Assembly (NCBI GenBank): GCA_009844085.1
Contig: VYCF01000072.1
Coordinates: 186,001-250,000 of the forward strand
Length of the DNA: 64,000 nt
Direction of reading: 5' to 3'
From: Gammaproteobacteria bacterium
GTDB taxonomy: Bacteria > Pseudomonadota > Gammaproteobacteria > Pseudomonadales > Pseudohongiellaceae
The position numbers were made by a program, and so were the translations under genes. This document shows positions 26,289-35,915 of the stretch, piece by piece (position 1 is the first letter of the stretch; each line of letters starts with the position of its first letter). The notes under the pieces were generated by a model. The model was not told where the DNA came from. It worked only from the letters and a program-made list of their open reading frames with translations, and made no database searches.

Positions 26289-27868
26289 CCGCTGCGGCTC
26301 AGCGTGAAACTCGAGAAGGGCTGCAAGTCGTCGATGACGTCGAGGCCCATTTCCGGCAGCCACGCGAACTGCCTGATCCCGATGCTGTCCGGCTCCACAT
26401 CGACGATGGTAAAACCGTTCTGCTCCAGCGGCTTGACGCGCTCTTCGACTTCGAGGTCGACAGGTACCCGGGGCTCGATGCCCCGCGCTCCGCTCGGCCA
26501 GCCGGTTCCTGTGCTGATCGGGCCGGCGAGAATCGTTTGAATGGGGTTTTCGAACACTGCGCCGCCGCTGCGATGAATCAGGCCCGAGCCGATCGCGTGC
26601 AGGTCGCCGGAAATCATCAGCGCGATACGTTCGTCCTGTGCGGAGATGGAGGAAAGAATGCGCTGATGCTGGGAAAACCAGCCGCTTTGCCAATAAGGCT
26701 TGGGATTTTCGAGGCCAAGCGTGCCGTCGGGCTGGAGAAAGTCCGGGTACCACTCGCCCCATTTGCCGGCGGTCCAGCCCATGGGCGTAGACGGAATGTG
26801 GATCAGGTGGCGGGCGGCCGATTCGTCGGCAGTGCGGCCCGCCATCCAGCGTTCGGCCTGCTGTTCGACGAAAACGCTTGTCGGCCCGGCGACGGAAATG
26901 AATCTGCGGCAGTCGTAGAGCAGCAATTCGAGCAGATTTCCCCAGCGATACGAGCCATAGGATTCGCTTAGGCCATCGCTCCGGGAGCCGGCCAGATGAG
27001 CGGGCCGATTCGATTCCGGCAGATATTCGGGAAAGTAGAGCGATTGCTGCGCCCGGCCGAGCTGGGCGGTGAAATTGCGCGGCGGAAAGGTGAAGACTTC
27101 GTCGGTGCCTTCGTCGTTCTCGAAATAATCGTGGTCGTCCTGGGTCAGGATCAGCGGCACCGAGCGGAAGTCAGTCGCGTACAAGGCGCCGAGTTGCTCG
27201 TCGAGGCAGCCGGTCAACGTGGTTTCGTTGGGCGAGCCGAACACGGGCAGGTCTTCGTCGAAACTGCCGTACTTGCCCCAGATGAATTCACGGGATCGTC
27301 GGGCGGCTTCGCTGTTCCAGCGCCGGGCGATGGTCTGGTCCCAATACACCTGGTCGCCGATGCCGACGGCGAGGTCCGGATTGAAGCTTAATGCGCGCAG
27401 CAACATGCGGCGGCGCGTGCTGACCGGCAGATAGCGCCAGACTCCGTTTTCGGTTACCGCGTCGTCCGGCCCGCCGGCACAGGTATAGACCAGCATGCGG
27501 AAACTCTCGGCGGGCGCATTCGGCGCGGGCGTGGTGCGCAGCGGCCAGGATTCGGCCAGCGCGGCGCCTCCTTCGCGCAACTGCAACTCGTATTCCCGGG
27601 CGCTTTCGAGCCCGTCGGCGGTAAACGACCAGAAGCGCCCGATCGTGTCGCCGGGGCGGCCGGGAATTTCCCGCGAGCCGATGCGCAACACCGGATTTTG
27701 CCTCGTATCGGCAAAGGAGACCTTGAGCAGGATGGTGTCGTGACTGGCGAGTGGAATGAGATGGCTGATGTCGCCGCCGCCCCAGTTTTCGGCCGCCGCG
27801 AGGCGTCCGCCCATCAGCGCCGAGGCCGATACGACGCCGCCGTACTGAAGGAATTTCCTGCGGTGCAT
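26285..27868 (-). CDS. PhoD-like metallophosphatase
   Basis: A 527-residue exported phosphatase. The N-terminus MHRRKFLQYGG is a Tat-type twin-arginine signal. A PhoD N-terminal beta-sandwich (~45-120) leads to a catalytic domain with LAVGIGDQVYWD, LTQDDHDYFEND and SGDLHAIGSG, the expected metal-ligand motifs. Fe- and Ca-dependent PhoD enzymes release phosphate from mono- and diesters. It is the first gene of the coupled minus-strand run. The ATG at 27868 directly precedes the signal. Confidence 0.88.
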   Translation of the reverse strand: MHRRKFLQYGGVVSASALMGGRLAAAENWGGGDISHLIPLASHDTILLKVSFADTRQNPVLRIGSREIPGRPGDTIGRFWSFTADGLESAREYELQLREGGAALAESWPLRTTPAPNAPAESFRMLVYTCAGGPDDAVTENGVWRYLPVSTRRRMLLRALSFNPDLAVGIGDQVYWDQTIARRWNSEAARRSREFIWGKYGSFDEDLPVFGSPNETTLTGCLDEQLGALYATDFRSVPLILTQDDHDYFENDEGTDEVFTFPPRNFTAQLGRAQQSLYFPEYLPESNRPAHLAGSRSDGLSESYGSYRWGNLLELLLYDCRRFISVAGPTSVFVEQQAERWMAGRTADESAARHLIHIPSTPMGWTAGKWGEWYPDFLQPDGTLGLENPKPYWQSGWFSQHQRILSSISAQDERIALMISGDLHAIGSGLIHRSGGAVFENPIQTILAGPISTGTGWPSGARGIEPRVPVDLEVEERVKPLEQNGFTIVDVEPDSIGIRQFAWLPEMGLDVIDDLQPFSSFTLSRSG

Positions 27869-27964
27869 GTTTCGCCTCCGTCGTTCGCCGGGCCAGTCCG
27901 GGCATTCGGGGCAATCCTAACATAACGAATGGCGCTGACCAGCGGTCGGAAAATCGCTACAAAA

Positions 27965-28981
27965 TTACTTGCTGTAATGATTCGCGTAGCCGTTAATTGC
28001 GGGGGCACCGCCCAAGTGCGCGTAGAGGATTCTGGCGCCGGCCGGGAAGTAATCCTTGCCGACCAGATCGATCAATCCCTGCATGGATTTTCCTTCGTAA
28101 ACGGGGTCGGTAATCATGCCTTCGGTGCGGGCCGCGAGCCGCATGGCGGCGCTGGTTTCCTCGCTGGGCACGCCATAGGCCGGGTAGGCATAGTCGGGAT
28201 TGATATGGATGTCCTCATCGAGAATTTCCCGATCGAGTTCGATCAGCGCGGCGGTGTTGCGGGCGATACGCGTAACTTGCGCGCGCGTCTGGTCGACAGT
28301 GGCCGAAGCATCGATGCCGATCACGCGGCCTGCGCGGCCGTCGACCTTGAAGCCGACGATCATGCCGGCCTGGGTCGAACCGGTTACCACGCAAACGATG
28401 ACGTAATCGAAACTGAAGCCAAGCTCGGCTTCCTGGGCGCGCAACTCCTCGGCGAAACCGACGTAGCCGAGGCCGCCGAGCTTGTGTTCCGAAGCGCCCG
28501 CCGGAATCCCGTAGGGAACGCCGCCGGCGTCGCGCACCTCCTGCATCGCTTCCTGCCAGGAATTGCGGATACCGATGTCGAAGCCGTCGTCGACGATGCG
28601 CGAATCTGCGCCCATCAGCCTTGAGAGCAGAATGTTTCCCACGCGGTCGTAAACGGCGTCTTCAACGGGGACCCAACTTTCCTGCACCAGCCGGCAGCGC
28701 ATGCCGAGCCTGGCCGCGGTGGCCGCCACCAGCCGCGTATGGTTCGACTGCACACCGCCGATCGAAACCAGGGTGTCGGCGCCGCTGGCGATCGCATCGG
28801 GCACGATGTATTCGAGCTTGCGCAACTTGTTACCACCGAGGGCCAGGCCGGAATTGCAGTCTTCGCGCTTGGCCCAGATCTCGACCTTGCCGCCGAGAGC
28901 TTCCGAGAGCCGCGGCAGGGGTTCGACGGGAGTCGGGCCGAAGGTCAGGGGGTAGCGTTCAAAGTTCTCAAGCAGCGACAT
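27965..28981 (-). CDS. acdS: 1-aminocyclopropane-1-carboxylate deaminase
   Basis: A PLP enzyme that cleaves ACC, the plant ethylene precursor, to 2-oxobutyrate and ammonia. The length of 338 residues is exactly typical. PLP Lys is K52 in [10 protein letters not shown], and S79 follows in QSNHTR. The residues that separate true ACC deaminases from D-cysteine desulfhydrases are of the deaminase kind: Y295 and E296 in DPVYEGKS and L323 in AHLGG. The opening [11 protein letters not shown] and KREDCNSGL are diagnostic. It is divergent from the beta-propeller lipoprotein gene and 96 bases upstream of the PhoD-like gene. Confidence 0.93.
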   Translation of the reverse strand: MSLLENFERYPLTFGPTPVEPLPRLSEALGGKVEIWAKREDCNSGLALGGNKLRKLEYIVPDAIASGADTLVSIGGVQSNHTRLVAATAARLGMRCRLVQESWVPVEDAVYDRVGNILLSRLMGADSRIVDDGFDIGIRNSWQEAMQEVRDAGGVPYGIPAGASEHKLGGLGYVGFAEELRAQEAELGFSFDYVIVCVVTGSTQAGMIVGFKVDGRAGRVIGIDASATVDQTRAQVTRIARNTAALIELDREILDEDIHINPDYAYPAYGVPSEETSAAMRLAARTEGMITDPVYEGKSMQGLIDLVGKDYFPAGARILYAHLGGAPAINGYANHYSK

Positions 28982-29009
28982 GTTTCGACAATCCGCAAAA
29001 TGTTGGGGA

Positions 29010-29018
29010 TGCTATGAT
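29010..29018 (+). promoter_or_regulatory. Candidate extended -10 promoter element
   Basis: TGC-TATGAT at 29010-29018 matches an extended -10 (TGnTATAAT-like). It lies 37 bases before the lipoprotein gene at 29056, in the acdS divergent gap. No strong -35 box is seen, which extended -10 promoters can do without. Confidence 0.4.
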
Positions 29019-29055
29019 CCTGCAAGAGATTCACCACGGCAACTGAGGAGCAGGA

Positions 29056-30732
29056 ATGTTTTCACGATTGGCAATCGGCATTCAAACTCGCGTACGACTG
29101 GCTTTCAACACCGCATGTCTTGGCGCCCTGACCTTGCTGGCCGGGTGCGATCCTCAAGACGCCGATGTGGTCGAATCCGGCGCCGAAAGAGTCCGCACGA
29201 TCGGTGAAAGCGCCAGTTTCCGCGGCATCAACGGCATTCTCTTCGGGCCCGGCGGCGACCTCTACCTGACCTCCGTAGTTACGCCGGCCGTGGCGCGGGT
29301 CGACCCGGAAAGCGGCGAAATCCTCGACAACTGGGGCCTCGACGACGGCGCACAGTCGCCCGACGACCTGGCCTTCGGCCCCGACGGCTCGGTGTACTGG
29401 ACCGACATCAGCCACGGCGACGTATCGATGCGGACGCCCGCCGGCGAGAACCGGGTGATCGCCTCGCCAGGGGTCGGCGTCAACCCGATTACCTTCTCGG
29501 ACGACGGCCGGCTATTCGTCTCCCAGTGCTTCATGGACACGAACCTGTTCGAGCTCGACCCCGCCGGCGAGCAAGAGCCGCGGCTTATCCGCGACGACCT
29601 CGGGCCCGGCTGCGGCCTGAACGGCATGGACTGGGGTTCGGTCGACGGCAGGCTCTACGGGCCGAGGTGGTTCCGCGGCGAAGTCGTCAGCGTCGATGTC
29701 GATAGCGGGGAGATTGAGACAGTCGCCAGCGGCTTCGGGGTGCCGGCCGCTGTCAAGTTCAACAGCGAAGGCGTGCTGCACGTGCTCGATTCGCTTCGGG
29801 GAGAAGTGGTGCGCATCGGCGAGAGCGGGAGCAAGGAAGTCGTCGCCCGTGTACAGCCCGGGCTCGACAACTTTGCCTTCGACACGGACGACCGCCTCTT
29901 CATCTCGAGCTTCGCCGACGGCTTCATCGTCGAGGCCCTGTCGCCTGAAGAAAACCGCGTGGTGCTCGAGGGCGGCCTGAACATGCCCGGCGGCCTCGCG
30001 CTCATCGGTACCGGCGACGCGGCCAGGCTCGTGGTGGCGGACTTTTTCGCACTGCGCCGACTCGACCCGGAAACCGGCGATGTAACAGGGGTCGTGCGCG
30101 ACGTGATCGGCTTTTCGGAAATCGGCACGTCGATGTCGGTCCACGCCACGGACGAAGGCCAACTTGTGCTGTCGAGCTGGTTCGACAACGCCGTCCGACT
30201 TTGGGACCCGGCCACGGACTCACTGGTTCAAATCTTCGGAGAGCTGGCGGCTCCCATTGACGCCGTCCAGTTCGAGGGCAACATCGTCGTCAGTCAGTGG
30301 GGCGCCGGCAACGTGATCTCCTTCTCGCCCGACAATCCCGAGGAGAGACGGGTGCTGGCGGAAGGTCTCTCGGGCCCGGCAGGATTGAGCGTTGCGAACG
30401 GCGTCCTTTATGTCGCCGACAATCTCGCGGGCGCTTTGCTCCGCATCGGCGACAGCGGCGCCGAGCCTGTAGCTGAGGGCCTCGACCAACCGGAAGGCCT
30501 CGCGGCCGCCAACGGTTCGATCTACGTCGTCGAGGCCGGCGCCGGCCGGGTGGTCGAAATCGATCCGGCGAGCGGCGAGTCGACGACAGTCACCGAGGGC
30601 CTCGAATTGCAGGTGCCGCCCAGCGGCGCCTTCCCGAACACGATGCTGTTCAACGGCATTGCGACCGACGGCGAGACCGCCTGGGTCGCGGGCGATGCCG
30701 CGAACACGGTCTATGTCATCGACCTCGACTGA
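29056..30732 (+). CDS. NHL/SMP-30-like beta-propeller lipoprotein
   Basis: A 558-residue lipoprotein. The lipobox LLAGC places the mature N-terminal Cys near residue 31. The rest is a long series of propeller blades with recurring GxxFGPDG, DNFAFDTDDRLFISSF, NGVLYVADN and GSIYVVEAGAGRVVEID elements. There may be two propellers, since 500 residues exceed a single six-blade unit. Propellers of this kind bind or hydrolyse sugar lactones or serve as interaction scaffolds. GAGGAG upstream of the ATG supports the start. Function is not assignable. Confidence 0.82.
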   Translation: MFSRLAIGIQTRVRLAFNTACLGALTLLAGCDPQDADVVESGAERVRTIGESASFRGINGILFGPGGDLYLTSVVTPAVARVDPESGEILDNWGLDDGAQSPDDLAFGPDGSVYWTDISHGDVSMRTPAGENRVIASPGVGVNPITFSDDGRLFVSQCFMDTNLFELDPAGEQEPRLIRDDLGPGCGLNGMDWGSVDGRLYGPRWFRGEVVSVDVDSGEIETVASGFGVPAAVKFNSEGVLHVLDSLRGEVVRIGESGSKEVVARVQPGLDNFAFDTDDRLFISSFADGFIVEALSPEENRVVLEGGLNMPGGLALIGTGDAARLVVADFFALRRLDPETGDVTGVVRDVIGFSEIGTSMSVHATDEGQLVLSSWFDNAVRLWDPATDSLVQIFGELAAPIDAVQFEGNIVVSQWGAGNVISFSPDNPEERRVLAEGLSGPAGLSVANGVLYVADNLAGALLRIGDSGAEPVAEGLDQPEGLAAANGSIYVVEAGAGRVVEIDPASGESTTVTEGLELQVPPSGAFPNTMLFNGIATDGETAWVAGDAANTVYVIDLD

Positions 30733-30762
30733 GAATCCTCTGGAAACTTCATGGGAGGATGA

Positions 30763-32937
30763 TCAACCGCCGATTTTTCCGCCATCGTCCCTGGTAATCA
30801 TCACGGTGGCGGAGCGTGGGCGGGCAAGATCGCCTCCGGGCCCATATCCCATGTTGCCGGGCCAGTGGCTCGTGTAGCGCTCGGGCCGCCCGGCGCTGTC
30901 GGCCGGCGTGCCGGATCCGGGATGTTGAAAATTGACGAACAGCACACGACCGTCCGGAGTTTCCGCAAGACCGGTTATTTCCTGATCGACCGGTCCCACC
31001 AGGAAGCGTTTCAATTCGTTCGCCTGGGGTCGGGCGCCAAGATGCGTCACGACCTGCGTCTCGCCGTGGTCGAGTTCCAGAGACTCTCCGTCTCCGAGCC
31101 GTCCCGGCGCGGCGGCAAGCACCATCGCGTTTGACCGATCGGTCATTGCAGCGTCGTCGGTCCGGATCCAGCAGATATCGGTGCCGCTTCCGAATCCGAT
31201 GCCGTCGGGGCTGGAAAAGTCCTGGTCCGCGGTGAGATCGGACAGGTTGATCAGGCTGGCGTCTGCATCGGACTCGGCGCCAAACAGGTAGATATCCCAG
31301 CGAAAGCCTGTCGCATCCGCGCCGTCCTCTGCCATGCGGAGGATGTGCCCGTTCACGTTGCCGCGTTGTACAGTCGAATCCTGTCGGCGATCCTCATAGG
31401 CGCGCGGATTCGCGGAATCGACGCCGAGGACGCCATCCCCATCGCTTAGCCGGCGGCCGCTGTTATTCGTGAGCGTGATGTACACGTCGCCATTGACCGG
31501 GTTGACCGTGCTCCATTCAGGACGATCCATACGAGTGGCGCCGGCGGCGTCCGCCGCAATCCGTGCATGCAACAGCGCATCGCCGTCGTCGGCGAACGGG
31601 TAACGGTCGTAGCCGGCAACGGCCGGGTTGTCCAGGTTCAACAGCAGCCATTCACCCGTGCCATCCTCGCTGAAACGGGCTGCATACAAGCGGCCGCTAT
31701 CGAGGTACTTGGCGCCGGTTGCCATACGGTTCCCCGCCTCGGCATCCGCCGGATCCCAGTGCGCATCGGAAACGAACTTGAAGATGTACTCGCCCTGGGC
31801 GTCATCGCCCATGTACACGGCAAGCGGTTCCCCGCTTCGCGGCAGGGAAAACGCTGCCCCTTCATGGGCGAAGCGTCCCAGCGCGGTGCGTTTCCGGACG
31901 GTCGAATCAGGATCGTAAGGATCGATTTCAGTCATGTATCCCTGGCCGTTGATCTCGTGGCGGTAGTCGTCGCTGCCGTCGGAAGAGTCGCCCGTGACGC
32001 TCGTGTTCCAACGCCTGTGACGATCCGCATTTCCCGCTGCCGAATCCCACTGGTATGTCTGCGATGACCCCGGACGCCTGCCGTATCGCGCAAGCGCATA
32101 GTTTTCCGACTCCGTGCGGCGATCCGAATCCTCAGCGTCCCTGGCGAAAAACTCCGCCCAGTTCTCCTCGCCGGTAAGCAAGGTGCCCCAGGGCGTCTTG
32201 CCGGTCCCGCAATTGTTCACCGTTCCCCGGGTTTGGACGCCATCCGGTGAGAAAAGCGTTCTGAGCTTGGGGTGGCCGCGCAGTGGCCCGGCCAACTCAA
32301 CGGGGGTGAGCGTGGTGATGCGACGGTTGAAGGGAGAATCCTGCACATAAGCAAAATGCCCCTGCTCGTCCTTCGAAATTTCCACCACAGTCACACCCAT
32401 GGCTGCGATTTCAGTGTCAACCTCGCTCGCCGGGCGCGGCGCTGCGGAGGCGCCATCGGGATGCAGGAATTCCTGCGACACCCATTCATTATTGATGGCC
32501 AGCAGAGCACGATCGCCGGCACTGGATGCCGGCCTGCCGTTCGCGGACAAACCAAAATACTCCATGCCGTCGTGCCAATCGCCGCAGCGCCGGTCGTAGT
32601 CGGAATTGTCGCCATCGTCGCGATAACTCCCGACGCCGGCGAACAGCGGATCGCCGACCGCGATCAAGACCCGCGCGGTATAACCCGGCGGCACAACCAG
32701 CGCGTCGGCAACAGATTTGGAAACCGGTTCGAACTCAAGCGCCGGAACGCCGACACTGTCGAGCTCTGACCGGCGCGTCCCGTCAGCCGCGCATCCGGCA
32801 AACGGCAAAGGCCCGAGACCGGCTGCAGCAATGGCGCCGGCCGATGCCATCAAGAACTGCCGGCGCCGCAGTCGGGCATTTACTACATCGTCGATGGTGG
32901 GGTTGTCGCTATCGTTGGAATCTTCTTCGTAATGCAT
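30763..32937 (-). CDS. PhoX-like alkaline phosphatase (DUF839)
   Basis: A 724-residue Tat-exported protein (RLRRRQFLMASAG at ~23-35). The body is the PhoX/DUF839 propeller. Landmarks are YGARV-type VPPGYTARVLIAVGDPLF, WHDGMEYFGL, LLAINNEWV, NNCGTGKTPWGTLLTGEENW, GRFAHEGAAF, VYMGDD, MDRPEWSTVNPVNGDVYITLTNN and a late SSPDGIGFGSGTDICWI. PhoX enzymes are Ca/Fe-dependent phosphatases that release phosphate from organic esters. With the PhoD-like gene nearby, the organism appears able to mine organic phosphate. Convergent with the propeller lipoprotein gene. Confidence 0.9.
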   Translation of the reverse strand: MHYEEDSNDSDNPTIDDVVNARLRRRQFLMASAGAIAAAGLGPLPFAGCAADGTRRSELDSVGVPALEFEPVSKSVADALVVPPGYTARVLIAVGDPLFAGVGSYRDDGDNSDYDRRCGDWHDGMEYFGLSANGRPASSAGDRALLAINNEWVSQEFLHPDGASAAPRPASEVDTEIAAMGVTVVEISKDEQGHFAYVQDSPFNRRITTLTPVELAGPLRGHPKLRTLFSPDGVQTRGTVNNCGTGKTPWGTLLTGEENWAEFFARDAEDSDRRTESENYALARYGRRPGSSQTYQWDSAAGNADRHRRWNTSVTGDSSDGSDDYRHEINGQGYMTEIDPYDPDSTVRKRTALGRFAHEGAAFSLPRSGEPLAVYMGDDAQGEYIFKFVSDAHWDPADAEAGNRMATGAKYLDSGRLYAARFSEDGTGEWLLLNLDNPAVAGYDRYPFADDGDALLHARIAADAAGATRMDRPEWSTVNPVNGDVYITLTNNSGRRLSDGDGVLGVDSANPRAYEDRRQDSTVQRGNVNGHILRMAEDGADATGFRWDIYLFGAESDADASLINLSDLTADQDFSSPDGIGFGSGTDICWIRTDDAAMTDRSNAMVLAAAPGRLGDGESLELDHGETQVVTHLGARPQANELKRFLVGPVDQEITGLAETPDGRVLFVNFQHPGSGTPADSAGRPERYTSHWPGNMGYGPGGDLARPRSATVMITRDDGGKIGG

Positions 32938-32967
32938 CTTGGTTCATCTCCATGCACTCGCCGGAAC

Positions 32968-33315
32968 TTACGCGAGCCGGGATCCATTCGGTACGGGACT
33001 GTCGGGTCTGGCCAGCACGACCGCTCCGTCGGGGCGATAGAAACCCGTTACCAGGCATTCGGACATGATGGGCCCGATCTGTTTCGGCGGGAAATTGGTA
33101 ACCGCCACCACCTGGCGTCCCACCAGTTCCTCGCTGGTGTAAAGATCGGTGATCTGCGCGCTCGATTTGAGAATGCCGACTTCGGGTCCGAAATCGACTT
33201 GCAGAATGTAAGCGGGTTTGCGCGCTGTGGGAAACTCGTCGGCCTTCAATACCGTGCCGATGCGTATTTCAACTTTTTCGAAGTCACTCCAACTGATCGT
33301 GTTTCCTTTCGACAT
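32968..33315 (-). CDS. csaA: CsaA-like tRNA-binding protein
   Basis: A 115-residue single-domain protein with the EMAP-II/Trbp111 OB-fold. Motifs are [35 protein letters not shown] and [21 protein letters not shown], matching CsaA in order and length. CsaA dimers bind tRNA and have chaperone-like, export-linked activity in other bacteria. It follows the PQQ-type dehydrogenase gene by 14 bases and precedes the PhoX gene by 30, so co-transcription is likely though functional linkage is not obvious. Confidence 0.92.
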   Translation of the reverse strand: MSKGNTISWSDFEKVEIRIGTVLKADEFPTARKPAYILQVDFGPEVGILKSSAQITDLYTSEELVGRQVVAVTNFPPKQIGPIMSECLVTGFYRPDGAVVLARPDSPVPNGSRLA

Positions 33316-33329
33316 CTGACTTTCCTCAC

Positions 33330-34748
33330 TTATCTCCCCGGTACAATCTTGCGCACCCAGCCGTCGCCCTTGGTCAGGGCGTACAATTCTCCTTCCGAGT
33401 CGATTCCCAGCCGCAGATCGGCGCGCATGCCGCTGCTATAGGTATTCGGGTGTCCTAGCGTCTCAGCGATATTGTGCTCCTCGCCATCGATAAAGACGCG
33501 CAGTTCCCGGATCGGCGCGGGGTCGCCGGGGGTCAGACCCTCGCTTTCAATGTGGAAAATCCTGCCGTTGACCAGATCGGCGAACACGTACTTGCCGTAC
33601 AGTTCGGGTATGGACTCGCCACGATAAACATAACCGCTGCCGATGGCCCTGCCTTCATCGTGGTCGTATTGCGCCACCGGATATTCAAAGGTCCCCTCGT
33701 CTTCGGGCCTGGGATAAACCGGATTGGGCCGAACGCCGCCGATCCCGAATGCCGTGGCAAAAGTGCCTTCGCGCAGCCGCCAGCCGTAATTGGCGCCGGG
33801 TACGCCGATATTCACTTCCTCGATCTGGGTTTGCCCGATGTCGTTGATGTATAGCGTTCCGTCGTTGTCGAAGGAGAAATGTTGCGGATGGCGCAGCCCC
33901 CAGACCCAGATTTCGGGCGCGAATCCTTCCGTGTCCACGAAAGGATTGTCCGGCGGAATGCGATATCGCGCACTACCGCCGAGAGGATTGATGCGCATGA
34001 TCGAAGACAGCGGCTCGCTCATTGACTGGCCGTATTCGCCTGGATCGTTGGCCCCGCCGCCGTCTCCGAGGCTGGCGTACAACATGCCGTAATCGTCATC
34101 GCCGGGCGCCGCCGCGGGATTGAAGGCGAGATTGCCTATATTGTGATTCTCGGCGAACTGACCGATGCGGAATACTTCCCGCGAAGCGCCGCTGAACGCA
34201 TTGGCGCCCGGATCGTCCACGATCCATTCGCGGATCACGCTTTCGTGGTTATCGGAATCTTCCTCGAGATAGTCGGCGACGCCACTAACGGACGTGGCGC
34301 TATAGGCGGTATAGAACCTGCCATGGCCGGGAGCGCCGGTGCGGCCGAAGTCGGGATGGAAGGCGAATCCCAGCAGACCCGTCTCATTGGGAAACATCGA
34401 ATCGTCGAAGGCCACGTCCTGTTCGCGCATGTCCAGAAATACATGCGGGCCGCCCCCATCGGCATCGATAAGGTAAAGAACCCCGCGCAGGTCGTTGACC
34501 GCCAGGCGGCCGGATCCGTCTGGAAGGGGCTGGAGATATTGAATTCGGGCGTGGGCGTCGGAAGTTCGCGGCGCCGCGGAAGAATCCGCCAGACGCGGCA
34601 ATTGAACGAAGTCTTCCAGCGCGACCGCGATGTCGCTTTTTTCGATCCGCCCGGGAATCGGGTCCGCCAGCGGCTCGGGCGGAGGCTGCTGGGCCAGGAC
34701 CGGCATGCACAGGCAAGCCGTGATGCACGGCAATCGGAAAAATTTCAT
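33330..34748 (-). CDS. PQQ-dependent sugar dehydrogenase-like protein (Gdh/Hhip propeller)
   Basis: A 472-residue exported protein with a signal peptide (~1-19). The six-bladed glucose/sorbosone dehydrogenase fold shows [74 protein letters not shown] and [11 protein letters not shown]. These cover the usual catalytic His and the PQQ- and Ca-contacting positions. Members oxidise aldose sugars in the periplasm, but many Hhip-like members have no shown activity. It is divergent from the lectin-like lipoprotein gene. Confidence 0.88.
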   Translation of the reverse strand: MKFFRLPCITACLCMPVLAQQPPPEPLADPIPGRIEKSDIAVALEDFVQLPRLADSSAAPRTSDAHARIQYLQPLPDGSGRLAVNDLRGVLYLIDADGGGPHVFLDMREQDVAFDDSMFPNETGLLGFAFHPDFGRTGAPGHGRFYTAYSATSVSGVADYLEEDSDNHESVIREWIVDDPGANAFSGASREVFRIGQFAENHNIGNLAFNPAAAPGDDDYGMLYASLGDGGGANDPGEYGQSMSEPLSSIMRINPLGGSARYRIPPDNPFVDTEGFAPEIWVWGLRHPQHFSFDNDGTLYINDIGQTQIEEVNIGVPGANYGWRLREGTFATAFGIGGVRPNPVYPRPEDEGTFEYPVAQYDHDEGRAIGSGYVYRGESIPELYGKYVFADLVNGRIFHIESEGLTPGDPAPIRELRVFIDGEEHNIAETLGHPNTYSSGMRADLRLGIDSEGELYALTKGDGWVRKIVPGR

Positions 34749-34826
34749 GGCTGGATCCTCGGCGCCTTCCCGGGCGCGAGGATAACTTAACGAAAAAGAC
34801 CGGATGATTTCAATCTCGGGCGGGGC

Positions 34827-34854
34827 TTGACGACATGATCGCTCGGGTTAGACT
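34827..34854 (+). promoter_or_regulatory. Sigma70-type promoter for the lectin-like lipoprotein gene
   Basis: TTGACG (34827-34832) and TAGACT (34849-34854) are spaced by 16 bases. They lie 42 bases before the GTG start at 34897. This is the best consensus match seen in the window. Confidence 0.55.
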
Positions 34855-34896
34855 GAACGCCTCACGCTGCTGTTCGTGTTCTGAGGGAGTTAACCA

Positions 34897-35454
34897 GTGC
34901 GCCGATCCACGATTCTGACGATTGCCGGCATTTCCGCGGCAAGCATTCTGTTACTGGCCGCCTGCCAGACGCCGCGGTTGAATCTGTTCCGCTATGGCGA
35001 ACCGGGGACGCCGCTGGCGGTAGGCGACGAAGTAAAAATCGATTTTTTCACCAACGAGATGAACTTCAATACCGGCGTCGCGCTCGATGCCGGCGCGGGC
35101 TATGCGCTCGACATCACCATCCTGAGCGCATGGATCGACCGCGATATCGATACCAACGAGGCCGGCGAAGAACTCGACGAGCTGGGTTTCGATAACAGCC
35201 TGATGCCTTATGACTGGGTCGGTTACCTGCGCCGGTCGCGGGATCACAACTGGTTCGAACTCATGTTGCATCAGCCTTCCTGCCCGCGGGAAAGCCTGAC
35301 CGGAGTTTCCGACCTCGAATTCGACGAGGAGGGCGGCAGTTACAATTTCATTGCCGCCTGCGACGGCAATCTCGCATTGTTCGTCAATGACAGCGTAGGT
35401 TTTTACGGCAACAACGTGGGTTATGCGAATATTTCCCTGACCAGGTTGAACTAG
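34897..35454 (+). CDS. Putative lipoprotein with PA-IL lectin-like C-terminus
   Basis: A 185-residue lipoprotein with lipobox LLAAC (Cys 22). The mature part begins with an EVKIDFFTNEMNFNTGVAL-like strand region and ends LALFVNDSVGFYGNNVGYANISLTRL. The VNDsvGfYgNN pattern resembles the Ca- and sugar-binding end of PA-IL (LecA)-type galactose lectins. The N-terminal half does not clearly match that family, so the lectin call is tentative. GAGGGAG lies 7 bases before the GTG, which follows a good promoter. The CBS gene starts 29 bases downstream. Confidence 0.62.
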   Translation: MRRSTILTIAGISAASILLLAACQTPRLNLFRYGEPGTPLAVGDEVKIDFFTNEMNFNTGVALDAGAGYALDITILSAWIDRDIDTNEAGEELDELGFDNSLMPYDWVGYLRRSRDHNWFELMLHQPSCPRESLTGVSDLEFDEEGGSYNFIAACDGNLALFVNDSVGFYGNNVGYANISLTRLN

Positions 35455-35483
35455 GGCGCCCGCAGGAAAGTTGGAGAAGCGCG

Positions 35484-35915
35484 ATGCATACCATGCGACA
35501 AATTCTGGACCGCAAACAAAACAAGCAGATCTGCTCGATTCGCCCGGACGCGAGCGTCTATGACGCGATCAAGCTGATGGCCGACCGGCGCGTGGGCGCG
35601 CTGCTGGTAATGACCGGCCCCGAGTTGCAGGGAGTCATTTCCGAACGCGACTATGCCCGGGAAGTGATCCTCAAGGGCCGCGCCTCCCGGGACACCCGGG
35701 TCGATGAAATCATGACCGTCAAAGTCATATCCGTGCCTTCGTCCCATGCGGTGGACGCCGCGCTCAATCTGATGACTGACAACCACATCCGCCACCTGCC
35801 CGTGGTCGACGACGGACTCGTGGTCGGCATCGTCTCCCTGGGCGACCTGGTCAAGGACATAATGAGCGACCAGCGCGCCACCATCGAGCAATTGCAGAAC
35901 TATATCCGCAGTTAG
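35484..35915 (+). CDS. CBS domain pair protein
   Basis: A 143-residue soluble protein made almost wholly of two CBS motifs. CBS1 (~8-68) ends GVISERDYAREVILKG; CBS2 (~75-135) contains VDEIMTVKVISVP, HIRHLPVVDDGLVVGIVSLGDLVK. CBS pairs bind adenosyl ligands such as AMP, ATP or SAM and regulate a partner. A stand-alone CBS protein has no catalytic role of its own. The 3' end overlaps the convergent ModF-like gene by 4 bases. Confidence 0.92.
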   Translation: MHTMRQILDRKQNKQICSIRPDASVYDAIKLMADRRVGALLVMTGPELQGVISERDYAREVILKGRASRDTRVDEIMTVKVISVPSSHAVDAALNLMTDNHIRHLPVVDDGLVVGIVSLGDLVKDIMSDQRATIEQLQNYIRS

